From: Fibrobacter sp. UBA4223
GTDB taxonomy: Bacteria > Fibrobacterota > Fibrobacteria > Fibrobacterales > Fibrobacteraceae
Direction of reading: 5' to 3'
Length of the DNA: 64,000 nucleotides
Assembly (NCBI GenBank): GCA_002382975.1
Contig: DFTB01000017.1
Span: 124,001 to 188,000, forward strand
The notes under the pieces were generated by a model. It ran no database searches and was not told the origin of the DNA. It worked only from the letters and a program-made list of their open reading frames with translations. Positions 9,074-16,592 of the stretch are shown here, piece by piece (position 1 is the stretch's first letter; every line of letters begins with the position of its first letter). A program made the translations under genes and the position numbers.

Positions 9074-9970
9074 ATGGCAAAAGAATTAAAGAAACCAGCC
9101 AAGCCTGAAGAACCGGACCTGTTGCCGGCCATGGGCTTGTTTACTATTCTGATTCCTATGCTTTTGTCTATGACCGCTTTCTCCAAGCTGGCTATTGTTG
9201 AAGTCAATCTGCCTGAACGTTCTATGATGCAGATGGACAACGACACTCCTCCGGAGCCCGACCAGCAGGCATTGAACCTTTCCCTCGCGATTACCAGCGA
9301 TTATCTCGTGATAGGTGCTCGTGGTGGTTTCCAGCCCAACGTCTATTTCAAGGAAATGTGGACGTTCCGCTGCAAGTCCGATGCTAAACTGATTACCTAC
9401 GCCATGGATGACGTTAAGGCGACAGTGGAAAGTGGACACGGACCCAAGTGCAAAGATGGTTCTGAGATGGATAAAGAAAAGTATCTTTACGAAATCGAGA
9501 ACATCGAACTCTGGGCAATCCAGAAGGAATCTGAAGAAGATCCCGGTAAGGTTATTTGGGCACTTTACACCAACGGCGGCTCTGCAGAAGAACCCATTGC
9601 TGACAGTGCTTATGTAGATGGAAACAACAGCTTCCTCGCTCTCCCTGGCGAAGGCAACCTGGGGCTTACCCCGCCGCCGGCTTTGAAGAAGCCCGGTGCA
9701 GGTGTGACCCTTGCAACCCTTACGCCTAACTCCGCTCGTACGCTCAAGCCGGACGTGGCCGCCAAGACCATGATTTATCCGCTTTCTGCCTACGATCTGA
9801 TTGCGAAGGACCTGATTGCAATTCATACGCAGTTTATTGACCTCGAAGACGTGGATAACATTATCATCGTGGCAAACGACGATACTCAATTTGACAAGAT
9901 CATTCAGCTCATGGACCGCTCCAAAGAAGCCGGTTTCGTGAAGATTCAACTTGCTAAGTTGGGAGGTTAA
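9074..9970 (+). CDS. Long ExbD/TolR-like protein lacking the channel Asp
   Basis: 298 residues, about twice the usual ExbD/TolR length. An N-terminal cytoplasmic stretch is followed by one membrane segment (about 17-37, LLPAMGLFTILIPMLL) and a periplasmic domain that ends like ExbD (DNIIIVANDDTQFDKIIQLMD, then GFVKIQLAKLGG). The extra length lies in the middle of the periplasmic part (about 75-215), including LGLTPPPALKKPGAG. Aligned residue by residue with the next gene, the position of the proton-carrying Asp (MMDMMTII there) is Gly21 here (AMGLFTIL). It is encoded 38 bases after the stator gene and 2 bases before the second ExbD, so the two are probably made together and pair as a heterodimer. 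Confidence 0.8.
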   Translation: MAKELKKPAKPEEPDLLPAMGLFTILIPMLLSMTAFSKLAIVEVNLPERSMMQMDNDTPPEPDQQALNLSLAITSDYLVIGARGGFQPNVYFKEMWTFRCKSDAKLITYAMDDVKATVESGHGPKCKDGSEMDKEKYLYEIENIELWAIQKESEEDPGKVIWALYTNGGSAEEPIADSAYVDGNNSFLALPGEGNLGLTPPPALKKPGAGVTLATLTPNSARTLKPDVAAKTMIYPLSAYDLIAKDLIAIHTQFIDLEDVDNIIIVANDDTQFDKIIQLMDRSKEAGFVKIQLAKLGG

Positions 9971-9972
9971 TC

Positions 9973-10467
9973 ATGGCTAGAAGAACTCGTAAGTTTAGCG
10001 AAGACGTACCTTTCTCCCTCACGTCCATGATGGACATGATGACCATCATTCTGGTGTTCATGATCAAGAACCTGGACGCTGAAGGTCAGCTTTTGACTCA
10101 GGCCGAAAACCTGATTCTTCCGATCTCTACCTCCAAGGTTCAGCCTACGGAAGTGTCCTTGACGGTGGTGGTCGATAATGCGTACGTTATCGTGGATAAT
10201 GAAAAGGTGGTGCCGACTCCCGATGTGCTCAGTCAGGAAGACCTCCTGGTCGAAAAGGTGAACGACGTTCTGAAAGACCGTCGCGCTATCGAACAGGAAC
10301 ACAACCTGAAGATGGGCCTCCCGGCTGATGAAGCTGGCCATATCATTGTCCAGATTGACAAGAACATCCCGTACGATGCCATGTACAAGGTGATGGCCAC
10401 TTGTGGCTTTGCCGGTTACACGAACATCGCATTTGCCGTGATGGAAAAGAACGGCGGGGAGGAATAA
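9973..10467 (+). CDS. ExbD/TolR-type protein with intact channel Asp
   Basis: 164 residues. The start FSLTSMMDMMTIILVFMI carries the conserved Asp (D21) at the beginning of the single membrane segment, as in ExbD, TolR and AglQ/AglS, where it takes up the proton. The periplasmic domain ends with the ExbD-type fold (HIIVQIDKNIPYDAMYKVM, then CGFAGYTNIAFAVME). GGAGG precedes the ATG. It lies 2 bases after the Asp-less paralogue and 2 bases before the AgmX-like gene, which makes translational coupling likely. Confidence 0.88.
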   Translation: MARRTRKFSEDVPFSLTSMMDMMTIILVFMIKNLDAEGQLLTQAENLILPISTSKVQPTEVSLTVVVDNAYVIVDNEKVVPTPDVLSQEDLLVEKVNDVLKDRRAIEQEHNLKMGLPADEAGHIIVQIDKNIPYDAMYKVMATCGFAGYTNIAFAVMEKNGGEE

Positions 10468-10469
10468 TT

Positions 10470-11405
10470 ATGGCTAAGAAAAAAGCTCCTGTAGATCCGT
10501 TAGTAGCGTCCCTGATGCCGGAATCCGACAAGAAGATGGGTGCTATCGCCGGTATCTCCTTGATCGTTGCTCTTGCTTTCTCCCTGTGGGCTTCCATGTA
10601 CGAAGCTGTGGTTGACGAAGTGATCTTCGAAGAATCTGCAGCTGCCGACCTTTCCGCTTCCATGGTGATGGACGAAAAGAAGGAAGAAAAGAAAGAAGAG
10701 AAGAAGAAAGAAGAGCCCAAGAAGCCTCGTAAGAAGGCTGGTGGCGGTGGCAAGCCCCGTGGTAAGGGCCAGCCCAATGCTCCCCAGACTCGTGGCGTGC
10801 TTAAGCTCCTCACTGCTCAGACCAAAAACGCTAGTGCTGCTGCCTACGACCTGATGAAGAACCAGAAGTTCACCAAGGATATCGATAAGGTTCTTAAGGA
10901 CGTGGCAGGCCTCCAGACTACGGGTAAGACCGTTCTCGGTGGCCGTCGCGGTAAGGCTGATGGTGGCTTTAACGAAGGTTATGCCGAAGGCGGTTCCGGT
11001 GGTATCGGTGACGGTCTGGCTGGCCTCCTTGGCGGTGGTGGCGGTGGTATCGCTACCAAGGCTAAGGGCTCCATCAAGACTCCGTCTGAACGCGATATCG
11101 ACATGGGTGCCGGTGGTGGATCTCGTTCCGCTGCTGACATTATGAAGGTTGTGCGTCAGCGTACTCCGGGTCTGCGCCACATCTATAACAAGTTCCTGAA
11201 GAAGAAACCGGGATTCCAGGGTAAGGTTACCCTGAAGTTCACGATCGCTCCGGGCGGTGAAGTTATCAGCATTTCCATTGCTTCTTCTACCACTGGTTAC
11301 GGCGAGTTTGATGGCGAAATCAAGACTGCTGTGAGCCGTTGGAAGTTCAGCAAGGTGAAGTCCGGTAACACTACGGTAACCATTCCGTTCACCTTCTCTG
11401 AATAA
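10470..11405 (+). CDS. AgmX/PglI (GltJ-type) TonB-like energy-transducing protein
   Basis: 311 residues from the ATG at 10470 (GGGGAGG at 10456-10462); longer in-frame starts overlap the exbD gene. Order: short cytoplasmic N-terminus; one membrane segment about 25-45 (AIAGISLIVALAFSLWAS); a Lys/Glu then Lys/Gly/Pro-rich periplasm-spanning linker; a Gly-rich part (GLAGLLGGGGGG); and a C-terminal TonB-like domain, about 222-311 (IMKVVRQRTPGLRHIYNKF, GKVTLKFTIAPGGEV, AVSRWKF). The last domain is the AgmX/PglI C-terminal family first named from Myxococcus gliding and social-motility proteins. The protein should carry force or energy from the stator to the outer membrane. A strong terminator follows. 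Confidence 0.85.
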   Translation: MAKKKAPVDPLVASLMPESDKKMGAIAGISLIVALAFSLWASMYEAVVDEVIFEESAAADLSASMVMDEKKEEKKEEKKKEEPKKPRKKAGGGGKPRGKGQPNAPQTRGVLKLLTAQTKNASAAAYDLMKNQKFTKDIDKVLKDVAGLQTTGKTVLGGRRGKADGGFNEGYAEGGSGGIGDGLAGLLGGGGGGIATKAKGSIKTPSERDIDMGAGGGSRSAADIMKVVRQRTPGLRHIYNKFLKKKPGFQGKVTLKFTIAPGGEVISISIASSTTGYGEFDGEIKTAVSRWKFSKVKSGNTTVTIPFTFSE

Positions 11406-11425
11406 TTCAGGTCTAGCGATACGCT

Positions 11426-11458
11426 AAAAAAGGCCGCGCGAAAAGCGCGGTCTTTTTT
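11426..11458 (+). terminator. Terminator of the exbB-exbD-exbD-agmX operon
   Basis: GGCCGCGC pairs with GCGCGGTC around GAAAA (one G-T pair) and is followed by TTTTTT, with AAAAAA in front. It ends the motor operon and separates it from the next outer-membrane protein gene. Confidence 0.85.
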
Positions 11459-11485
11459 CATTTTTCTGTTGCGTTTTTCAAAGAA

Positions 11486-11493
11486 TATATTTA
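11486..11493 (+). promoter_or_regulatory. -10 element TATATTTA
   Basis: TATATTTA lies 36 bases before the ATG of the outer-membrane protein at 11530, just after a terminator, and matches the TAnnTTT element seen before many genes here. CAGGAG at 11515-11520 is the ribosome binding site. Confidence 0.55.
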
Positions 11494-11529
11494 ACTTTAT
11501 GACAGATATTTCAACAGGAGTCCTGTACA

Positions 11530-12822
11530 ATGAATTTTAAAACAGCTGCGGCAGTGGGTCTATCCTTCGGCGTCCTCGGCGTGGGGTCTGCCTTTGCAAC
11601 CTTCGCTCGTGTAGAATCCATGGGCAAGAACACCACTTACATTATGGATGATGTTAGCATCTTTGACAACGCTGCAAACATCAACCTTTACCCGAACTAC
11701 TTGATCGGTGAATTTGGACCTTATACCCAGGATGTGCCTACGGGAACGAATAGGGATCCGCAGCACCCGAATTTTGGTGGCATTTTCTCCCTGTCTTTAG
11801 GTGACGAAAACAATCCGGATCCGCGTCTCTCTATCGGAGGCTTGTTTGGCCGTATTAACAACGACTTGATGCGCTATTTCCCCACGAAAGTTATTGGCGA
11901 AACCTCTGGCGACACCACGGCAGTTCCTGAGACTGTGACGAACTTCGACGGCTTCTTGGGTGGTACGCTTTCTAACGGTGATGCTTGGGGCTTGCACATC
12001 TACATTGCCCACCAGGACGGTGGTGACAAGACGGAAAGCGGCGAATACCAGGTTGAAGATGGAGCGTATGCTTCTGCAGTCCAGGCCGATGGTGGTTTGA
12101 ATCTGCAGTTCGGAAGCAATATTGACTTCGAGTTCAGCTTTGGCTTGGCTCGTATTCAGTACGGTCCGGAGCACCTGAATTTCTTCGATGACGGTGATTT
12201 CTCCTTCCTTGCCAAGTCCCGCGCTTTCTTTACGCTGGACGCTTTGGATGGCGAACTGGTGCCGGCCTTCTCTATGAGATTGATGCAGGCTCCTGGTATC
12301 GAAGACAAGCATGCTCAGGCCGGTCTCGGTATCAATGTGGCTCTTGATCGTGGTTTCTTCTGGATGGGTGCTGACTTCATCTGGAACAAGCTGAAGGCTC
12401 ACGACTGGTACTTTGACTACGAGTCTGGCGAATCCATTTATGACTCTCAGGGTGAAGAGCACCCCCATTGGGACAAGCGTTCCGATATTGGCGGTATGAT
12501 TACCTTCGGTATCGAACGTAACATTTGGTGGGATTGGTTCGTGATTCGCGTTGGCGGTCAGAAGTCTATCCTCTATACCAAGTGCGACGTTAACGAGAAG
12601 AACAAGTCTGGTCAGGGAATCTGCCGTGAAGACGGAAACTTCTTCAGCACGAACCCGCTTGCTGACGGTACTGCCGATGACCATGTGGGCTTTGGTTTCG
12701 GCATCAACATTGAAGAAAAACTGAAAATTGATGTGACCGTTGCTGAAGACCTGTTGTTCCGTAACCCCTTCCAGGGCGAAGGCAGAATCTTCTCTAGAAT
12801 CTCTGCAACGTATTCGTTCTAA
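11530..12822 (+). CDS. Predicted outer-membrane protein, unknown function
   Basis: 430 residues with a signal peptide (cleavage near GSAFA-TF). The mature protein has many short amphipathic strands rich in Gly and aromatic residues (GGTLSNGDAWGLHIYIAHQD, FEFSFGLARIQYG) and ends in a Phe after an aromatic strand (RISATYSF), the usual ending of barrels assembled by BamA. The early part (NTTYIMDDVSIFDNAANINL, then YPNYLIGEFGPY) resembles the N-plug segment of PorV-like barrels seen also in the gene at 2109. It has its own promoter and terminator, so it is not in the motor operon, but it may be a partner of the cluster. Confidence 0.65.
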   Translation: MNFKTAAAVGLSFGVLGVGSAFATFARVESMGKNTTYIMDDVSIFDNAANINLYPNYLIGEFGPYTQDVPTGTNRDPQHPNFGGIFSLSLGDENNPDPRLSIGGLFGRINNDLMRYFPTKVIGETSGDTTAVPETVTNFDGFLGGTLSNGDAWGLHIYIAHQDGGDKTESGEYQVEDGAYASAVQADGGLNLQFGSNIDFEFSFGLARIQYGPEHLNFFDDGDFSFLAKSRAFFTLDALDGELVPAFSMRLMQAPGIEDKHAQAGLGINVALDRGFFWMGADFIWNKLKAHDWYFDYESGESIYDSQGEEHPHWDKRSDIGGMITFGIERNIWWDWFVIRVGGQKSILYTKCDVNEKNKSGQGICREDGNFFSTNPLADGTADDHVGFGFGINIEEKLKIDVTVAEDLLFRNPFQGEGRIFSRISATYSF

Positions 12823-12844
12823 TTTGTTTGTAACAGGACTTGAA

Positions 12845-12873
12845 AACGCTCCCGTCAACGGGGGCGTTTTTTT
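12845..12873 (+). terminator. Terminator of the outer-membrane protein gene
   Basis: AACGCTCCCG pairs with CGGGGGCGTT around TCAA (one G-T pair), followed by a seven-base T-run. Confidence 0.85.
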
Positions 12874-12885
12874 GTATAAACCGAA

Positions 12886-13565
12886 AACCACCAGCTGGGC
12901 TGGTGGTTCTAAAGAAGCCTTCTGGCGGTGATGAAAAAAGTCCTCTAGTTAAATTTGTGGTGCGGTCTGGACACTGCATCACAACTCAACAAGAGGACCA
13001 ATCATGGAAAATATAAAAACAATGGCTCATACGAGCTGGAACTGCAAATACCACATAGTGTTCGCGCCCAAATTCAGGCGGAAGGTGTTTTACGGAGAGA
13101 AAAGGCAAGAAATCGGGAAAATCCTCCGGTCGCTATGCGAATGGAAGAAAATAACGATAGTGGAGGCGGAGGTCTGTCCGGACCATGTACACATGCTTCT
13201 CGAGATACCGCCCAAGTACGCCGTGTCCAGCGTGGTCGGCTTTCTAAAAGGGAAGAGTAGCCTGCAGTTGTACGAAAGGTTCCCCGAACTGAAGTTCAAA
13301 TACAGGAACAGGGAGTTTTGGTGTCGTGGCTACTACGTTGACACGGCAGGCAAAAATGCAGTTAAGATAGCGAACTACATCAAGCATCAGTTGGACGAGG
13401 ACAAGTTCGGCGACCAGCTGACCATGTTCGGGAAGATGTAGCCCGCTTGCGGGCATGCCAGTAAGGACCGAACGCCAGTGTCAGAACCGTCAACGCGTGC
13501 GACGCGTTGCTAGTATCCTAGGGCTATGCCCGTCTATGAAGAACCGCCGGCTATGCCGGCGGGTT
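12886..13565 (+). mobile_element. IS200-like insertion sequence
   Basis: The single transposase gene is flanked by two look-alike hairpins. The left one (12886-12908) is a perfect ten-base stem, AACCACCAGC, with a three-base loop. The right one (13542-13565), AACCGCCGGC with loop TAT, has the same layout and six identical key bases. Such subterminal hairpins are what the single-strand transposases of the IS200/IS605 family recognise. Extra small hairpins lie between the gene and the right end (CCCGCTTGCGGG at 13441-13452, ACGCGTGCGACGCGT around 13495). No tnpB or omega-RNA is present. The exact ends cannot be set by eye, because these elements leave no inverted terminal repeats or target duplication. 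Confidence 0.75.
13004..13441 (+). CDS. tnpA: IS200/IS605-family transposase (Y1 HUH)
   Basis: 145 residues, the usual length. The HUH motif is DHVHMLLEIP (H61 and H63), and the candidate nucleophile is Tyr125 in ANYIKHQ. SWNCKYHIVFAPKFRR at the start is typical of the family. The enzyme cuts and joins single-stranded DNA at the hairpin ends as a dimer. The ATG at 13004 follows AAGAGG. All motifs are intact, so the copy may be active. Confidence 0.92.
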   Translation: MENIKTMAHTSWNCKYHIVFAPKFRRKVFYGEKRQEIGKILRSLCEWKKITIVEAEVCPDHVHMLLEIPPKYAVSSVVGFLKGKSSLQLYERFPELKFKYRNREFWCRGYYVDTAGKNAVKIANYIKHQLDEDKFGDQLTMFGKM

Positions 13566-13570
13566 ACTTT

Positions 13571-13701
13571 TTAGGAGCTAGGTCTTAGGTGATAGGTATT
13601 AGGGCTGATGGTGGCAAGAGGTACAAATGTGAGATGTGGAATGTGAAATGATAAGTTAGGATTTTTCATTACACACTACACATTGTTCGCAACTCACACC
13701 C
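13571..13701. repeat. Three heptamer blocks (TTAGGNN, TGTGNNN, CATTACA)
   Basis: 13571-13605 reads in steps of seven: TTAGGAG, CTAGGTC, TTAGGTG, ATAGGTA, TTAGGGC. 13628-13655 continues TGTGAGA, TGTGGAA, TGTGAAA, TGATAAG. 13667-13701 holds the reverse-complement type: CATTACA, CACTACA, CATTGTT, CGCAACT, CACACCC. The last two blocks can fold back on each other. The set lies between the IS element and the -10 of the next gene. Confidence 0.75.
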
Positions 13702-13714
13702 CGAGCCTTATTTC

Positions 13715-13721
13715 TACATTT
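13715..13721 (+). promoter_or_regulatory. -10 element TACATTT directly before a start codon
   Basis: TACATTT ends six bases before the ATG at 13728 and no Shine-Dalgarno is present. The mRNA may start at or next to the ATG. Confidence 0.5.
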
Positions 13722-13727
13722 CCATCC

Positions 13728-14093
13728 ATGAAGAAAATCCTTTTTGCCGCCGTTTTCGCATTACTGCTCGTCAGTTGTTCCGAACGGACGGACCGCATTG
13801 AAAAGAAGTTGGAGGCCTACCTTCAGGAAGACCTGAAGTTTATGGTGGCGGAGACTATGAAGGCTGGAAGCCGGGATGCCTTGTTGGACACGCCTTATTA
13901 CCGGGTCAAGGACTTTAGGTTGTTTTCTGGGGCGGAGGCCGAGATTTACTCTGCCTACGCCGAAGTGGATTATTTTATCTACAAGGACATGGCGCTTCAC
14001 GAGAAGCGGAAATACCGCTACGATGCGAGCGCCCGCCATTGGGACCGGTACTACAAGGTCCTGTTCTTCGGGGCAGATTCGTTGAAGAATTGA
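13728..14093 (+). CDS. Small lipoprotein, unknown function
   Basis: 121 residues from the ATG at 13728. An upstream in-frame ATG at 13683 lies inside heptamer repeats and is less likely, because the signal MKKILFAAVFALLLVSC starts at 13728. The lipobox is LVSC. The mature part is charged (RIEKKLEAYLQEDLKFM) and ends with an aromatic RHWDRYYKVLFFG. No family recognised. It stands alone between repeats and upstream of mreB. Confidence 0.65.
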   Translation: MKKILFAAVFALLLVSCSERTDRIEKKLEAYLQEDLKFMVAETMKAGSRDALLDTPYYRVKDFRLFSGAEAEIYSAYAEVDYFIYKDMALHEKRKYRYDASARHWDRYYKVLFFGADSLKN

Positions 14094-14098
14094 GTTTT

Positions 14099-14195
14099 GC
14101 GCCTCGGACCTGGCGCCTTGTGCCTCGAGCCTCAAAGCGAAGCGACCCTAGCCCCTAGCTCCTATTACCTAAAACCTACAACCTAACACCTAATT
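14099..14195. repeat. Heptamer arrays (NNGCCTC and CCTANNN)
   Basis: 14099-14133 in steps of seven: GCGCCTC, GGACCTG, GCGCCTT, GTGCCTC, GAGCCTC. 14147-14195: CCTAGCC, CCTAGCT, CCTATTA, CCTAAAA, CCTACAA, CCTAACA, CCTAATT. The second array runs directly into the -10 element of mreB. Confidence 0.8.
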
Positions 14196-14198
14196 ACT

Positions 14199-14205
14199 AT
14201 ATTAA
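14199..14205 (+). promoter_or_regulatory. Probable -10 element of the mreB operon
   Basis: TATATTA follows the CCTANNN array with three bases between; the leader to the TTG start of mreB would be about 25 bases and contains the ribosome binding site AGAGGGA. Confidence 0.45.
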
Positions 14206-14236
14206 TCAACAAAATCTTCACACAGAGGGAAACATT

Positions 14237-15259
14237 TTGTTTGGATTATTTTCTTGCGATATCGGTATAGACCTCGGAACCGCCAATACCCTGGTTCACG
14301 TTGCAGGTCAAGGAATTGTAATTAACGAACCCACCGTGATTGCTGTAGATAGCAAGAACAACAGGGTTTCGGCCATCGGCTTCGAAGCCAAAAAAATGCT
14401 CGGCCGTACTCCTGGCGAAACCCGTGCCGTGCGCCCTATGCGCGATGGCGTGATTGCGGATTTTGAACTGGTGGAAACTCTTTTGCAGACATTCATCAAG
14501 CGGGTGCAGAAATACCCCCTGTGGATGGTAAAACCTCGTGTGGTGGTCGGTGTGCCCAGCGGTATTACCGAAGTGGAAAAACGTGCCGTGATTGACGCCG
14601 CCAAGCAGGCTGGTGCCAAGGAAGTCCACCTGGTGCACGAACCTATGGCTGCTGCCGTGGGTATGGGAATTCCTGTGGAAGACCCCGTCGGTAATATGAT
14701 TGTGGATATTGGCGGTGGCACTTCTGACATTGCCGTGATTGCCTTGAACGGAACGGTCTGCAACGCTTCTGTGCGCGTGGGCGGTGACGAGATGGACGAA
14801 GCCATCGTGGGCTACCTGCGTAGGATGTACAACTTGCATGTGGGCGAAAGTACTGCTGAACAGATCAAGATTCAGATTGGTTCTGCAAGCCCCCTGGAAG
14901 AAGAACTGACTATGGAAGTTCGCGGTCACGACTTTATTGCGGGAATGCCCCGTACCATGACCATCAACAGCACGGAAATTCGTGAGGCATTGAACGAACC
15001 TGTGACCGCCATTATCGAAGCGGTGAAACAGGCCTTGAGCATGACGCCTGCAGAACTTTCTGCTGACATTTATGACAAGGGCATTATCATGACTGGCGGT
15101 GGCTCCCAGCTCCGCGGTTTTGACGAACGTATCCGCAAGGAGACGGGCCTTTCTGTAAACGTTATCGACGAAGCCCTGGTGTGCGTCTGCAAGGGTGCCG
15201 CCCGCATTCTCGAAGATTTGGACAAGTATCGTCCTGTATTGATTGCCTCGTCGAACTAG
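14237..15259 (+). CDS. mreB: Rod shape-determining actin homologue MreB
   Basis: 340 residues. The actin-fold nucleotide motifs are present: DIGIDLGTANTLV (phosphate 1), MIVDIGGGTSDIAVIAL (phosphate 2) and IIMTGGGSQLRGF (adenosine). It forms membrane-bound filaments that guide lateral wall synthesis. The start is TTG at 14237, with AGAGGGA eight bases before; no ATG fits the conserved N-terminus. It heads mreBCD-mrdA-rodA, in which the later genes overlap or nearly touch, so the whole elongasome core is one operon. Confidence 0.97.
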   Translation: MFGLFSCDIGIDLGTANTLVHVAGQGIVINEPTVIAVDSKNNRVSAIGFEAKKMLGRTPGETRAVRPMRDGVIADFELVETLLQTFIKRVQKYPLWMVKPRVVVGVPSGITEVEKRAVIDAAKQAGAKEVHLVHEPMAAAVGMGIPVEDPVGNMIVDIGGGTSDIAVIALNGTVCNASVRVGGDEMDEAIVGYLRRMYNLHVGESTAEQIKIQIGSASPLEEELTMEVRGHDFIAGMPRTMTINSTEIREALNEPVTAIIEAVKQALSMTPAELSADIYDKGIIMTGGGSQLRGFDERIRKETGLSVNVIDEALVCVCKGAARILEDLDKYRPVLIASSN

Positions 15260-15280
15260 CCTAACTGAAAACGGTCCTCG

Positions 15281-16108
15281 ATGCTTAGAGCGTTCCGCTT
15301 TATTGTCGGTTTGTTTTCGCAGAAGCATGGCATAGTCGCCTTTGCATTCTTTCTACTGCTTGGAATCTTGATGCGTCAGGCCCCGGAGGCCACGCAGAAG
15401 AGCGTCATATCGGCGGCTCTTGCCTCTGTGTTTTATCCGGCGCAGATGGTAATTTCGTCGGTAGATGAATTCCGCTCGGTGGCTCATGAAAATGAGATGC
15501 TGAAAGAGGAGAACGCAAGGCTCCGGCAAGAGACGTACTATGCCAGCGAAGCCCTGCAAGAACTTGCCCGACTGCATGCGCTGGTGCGTTTTGATGACAA
15601 GTGGGACTATCCCATTGTGACCGCGCGTGTGGTGGGCCATAATCCCGGCCGATTCCTAACGACTCTTGTCATCAACCGTGGAACGTCAAGAGGTGTCAAG
15701 GAAGATATGCCGGTGTTTTCTATGAACGGTTTGGTCGGAAAAGTTTCCAAGGCTACCCTTACTCATTCCAGAGTGCAGCTTTTGGTGGACCCGAATCTTA
15801 AGTTGTCTGTACTGGAACGCAGAACTCGGGTGGTAGGCTTTTTGGAATCTGTAGATGGACGAACCCTTTCGGCTATGATTCCGACCCACGCCGGCGTGAA
15901 AGTGGGGGATACCCTGATTACTTCTGGCCTTGGCGGAATTTTCCCGAAAGGAATTCCGGTGGGTACGGTGACCCAGGTTCGCCCCTCTGATTTGGAAGTG
16001 ATGCAATTGATGGATGTTATGCCTTTCCAGGAATTTTCTTCTTTGGAAGAGGTCTTTGTGATGGGCAAGGAACCGGAATGGGTTGTGCAGGAACTTTTAG
16101 ATGAATAG
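15281..16108 (+). CDS. mreC: Rod shape-determining protein MreC
   Basis: 275 residues: short cytoplasmic N-terminus, one membrane segment about 19-35 (AFAFFLLLGILMRQAP), a coiled coil about 62-95 (ENEMLKEENARLRQE) and the paired beta-barrel domain with TLVINRGTSRGV and VQLLVDPNLKLSV. It is the periplasmic scaffold that activates PBP2. It starts 21 bases after mreB and overlaps mreD by eight bases. Confidence 0.93.
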   Translation: MLRAFRFIVGLFSQKHGIVAFAFFLLLGILMRQAPEATQKSVISAALASVFYPAQMVISSVDEFRSVAHENEMLKEENARLRQETYYASEALQELARLHALVRFDDKWDYPIVTARVVGHNPGRFLTTLVINRGTSRGVKEDMPVFSMNGLVGKVSKATLTHSRVQLLVDPNLKLSVLERRTRVVGFLESVDGRTLSAMIPTHAGVKVGDTLITSGLGGIFPKGIPVGTVTQVRPSDLEVMQLMDVMPFQEFSSLEEVFVMGKEPEWVVQELLDE

Positions 16109-16592
16109 CTTGAAGTGGATAAAAGTTCTGTTGGTGTTTATCGTCTGCTTTATCTTGCAGACGACGGTTGCTGAATGGATTCAGCTGTTTGGAGCAAGTC
16201 CCGATATTGTCGTTATCATGATCGTGTCCATCGCCATCAAGTTCGGGCCTGCGGCAGGGTGCTTCTGGGGCTTCTTTGCCGGATTCACCCAGGATGTTTA
16301 CGGACCTGCGGAATGGCTTGGTGCCAACACCATTTCCATGACGGTGCTCGGATTCTTGGTAGGCCAGCTTGAAGAACGGTTCTTGACATTGAACCTGCCC
16401 ATGAAACTGGGGGTGCTAGGCTTTGGATTCTTTGTATGTGACATGGTTTATTTCTTCTTGACGGGGCTCGAAAAGGATGTGGTTACCAACCTGTTCTTTT
16501 CCAAGACCCTTCCGGAGTGTGCCTACACGCTGTTTGTTGCGGCCATCTATTTCCACTTGTCTATCGGGAAAAAGAAAAAGGTCCATGTTTAA
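16101..16592 (+). CDS. mreD: Rod shape-determining membrane protein MreD
   Basis: 163 residues, hydrophobic, with four to five membrane segments (LLVFIVCFILQTTVAEWI, VVIMIVSIAIKFG, GFFAGFTQDVYG). The GFxxGxxxD type motif (GFFAGFTQD) is the one shared by MreD proteins. It overlaps mreC and mrdA by eight bases each, so expression is probably coupled. Confidence 0.9.
   Translation: MNSLKWIKVLLVFIVCFILQTTVAEWIQLFGASPDIVVIMIVSIAIKFGPAAGCFWGFFAGFTQDVYGPAEWLGANTISMTVLGFLVGQLEERFLTLNLPMKLGVLGFGFFVCDMVYFFLTGLEKDVVTNLFFSKTLPECAYTLFVAAIYFHLSIGKKKKVHV

Noticed and set aside
12886..13565. IS605-type element with TnpB and guide RNA
   Set aside because: Only the transposase is present; the space after it holds short hairpins and no TnpB frame.
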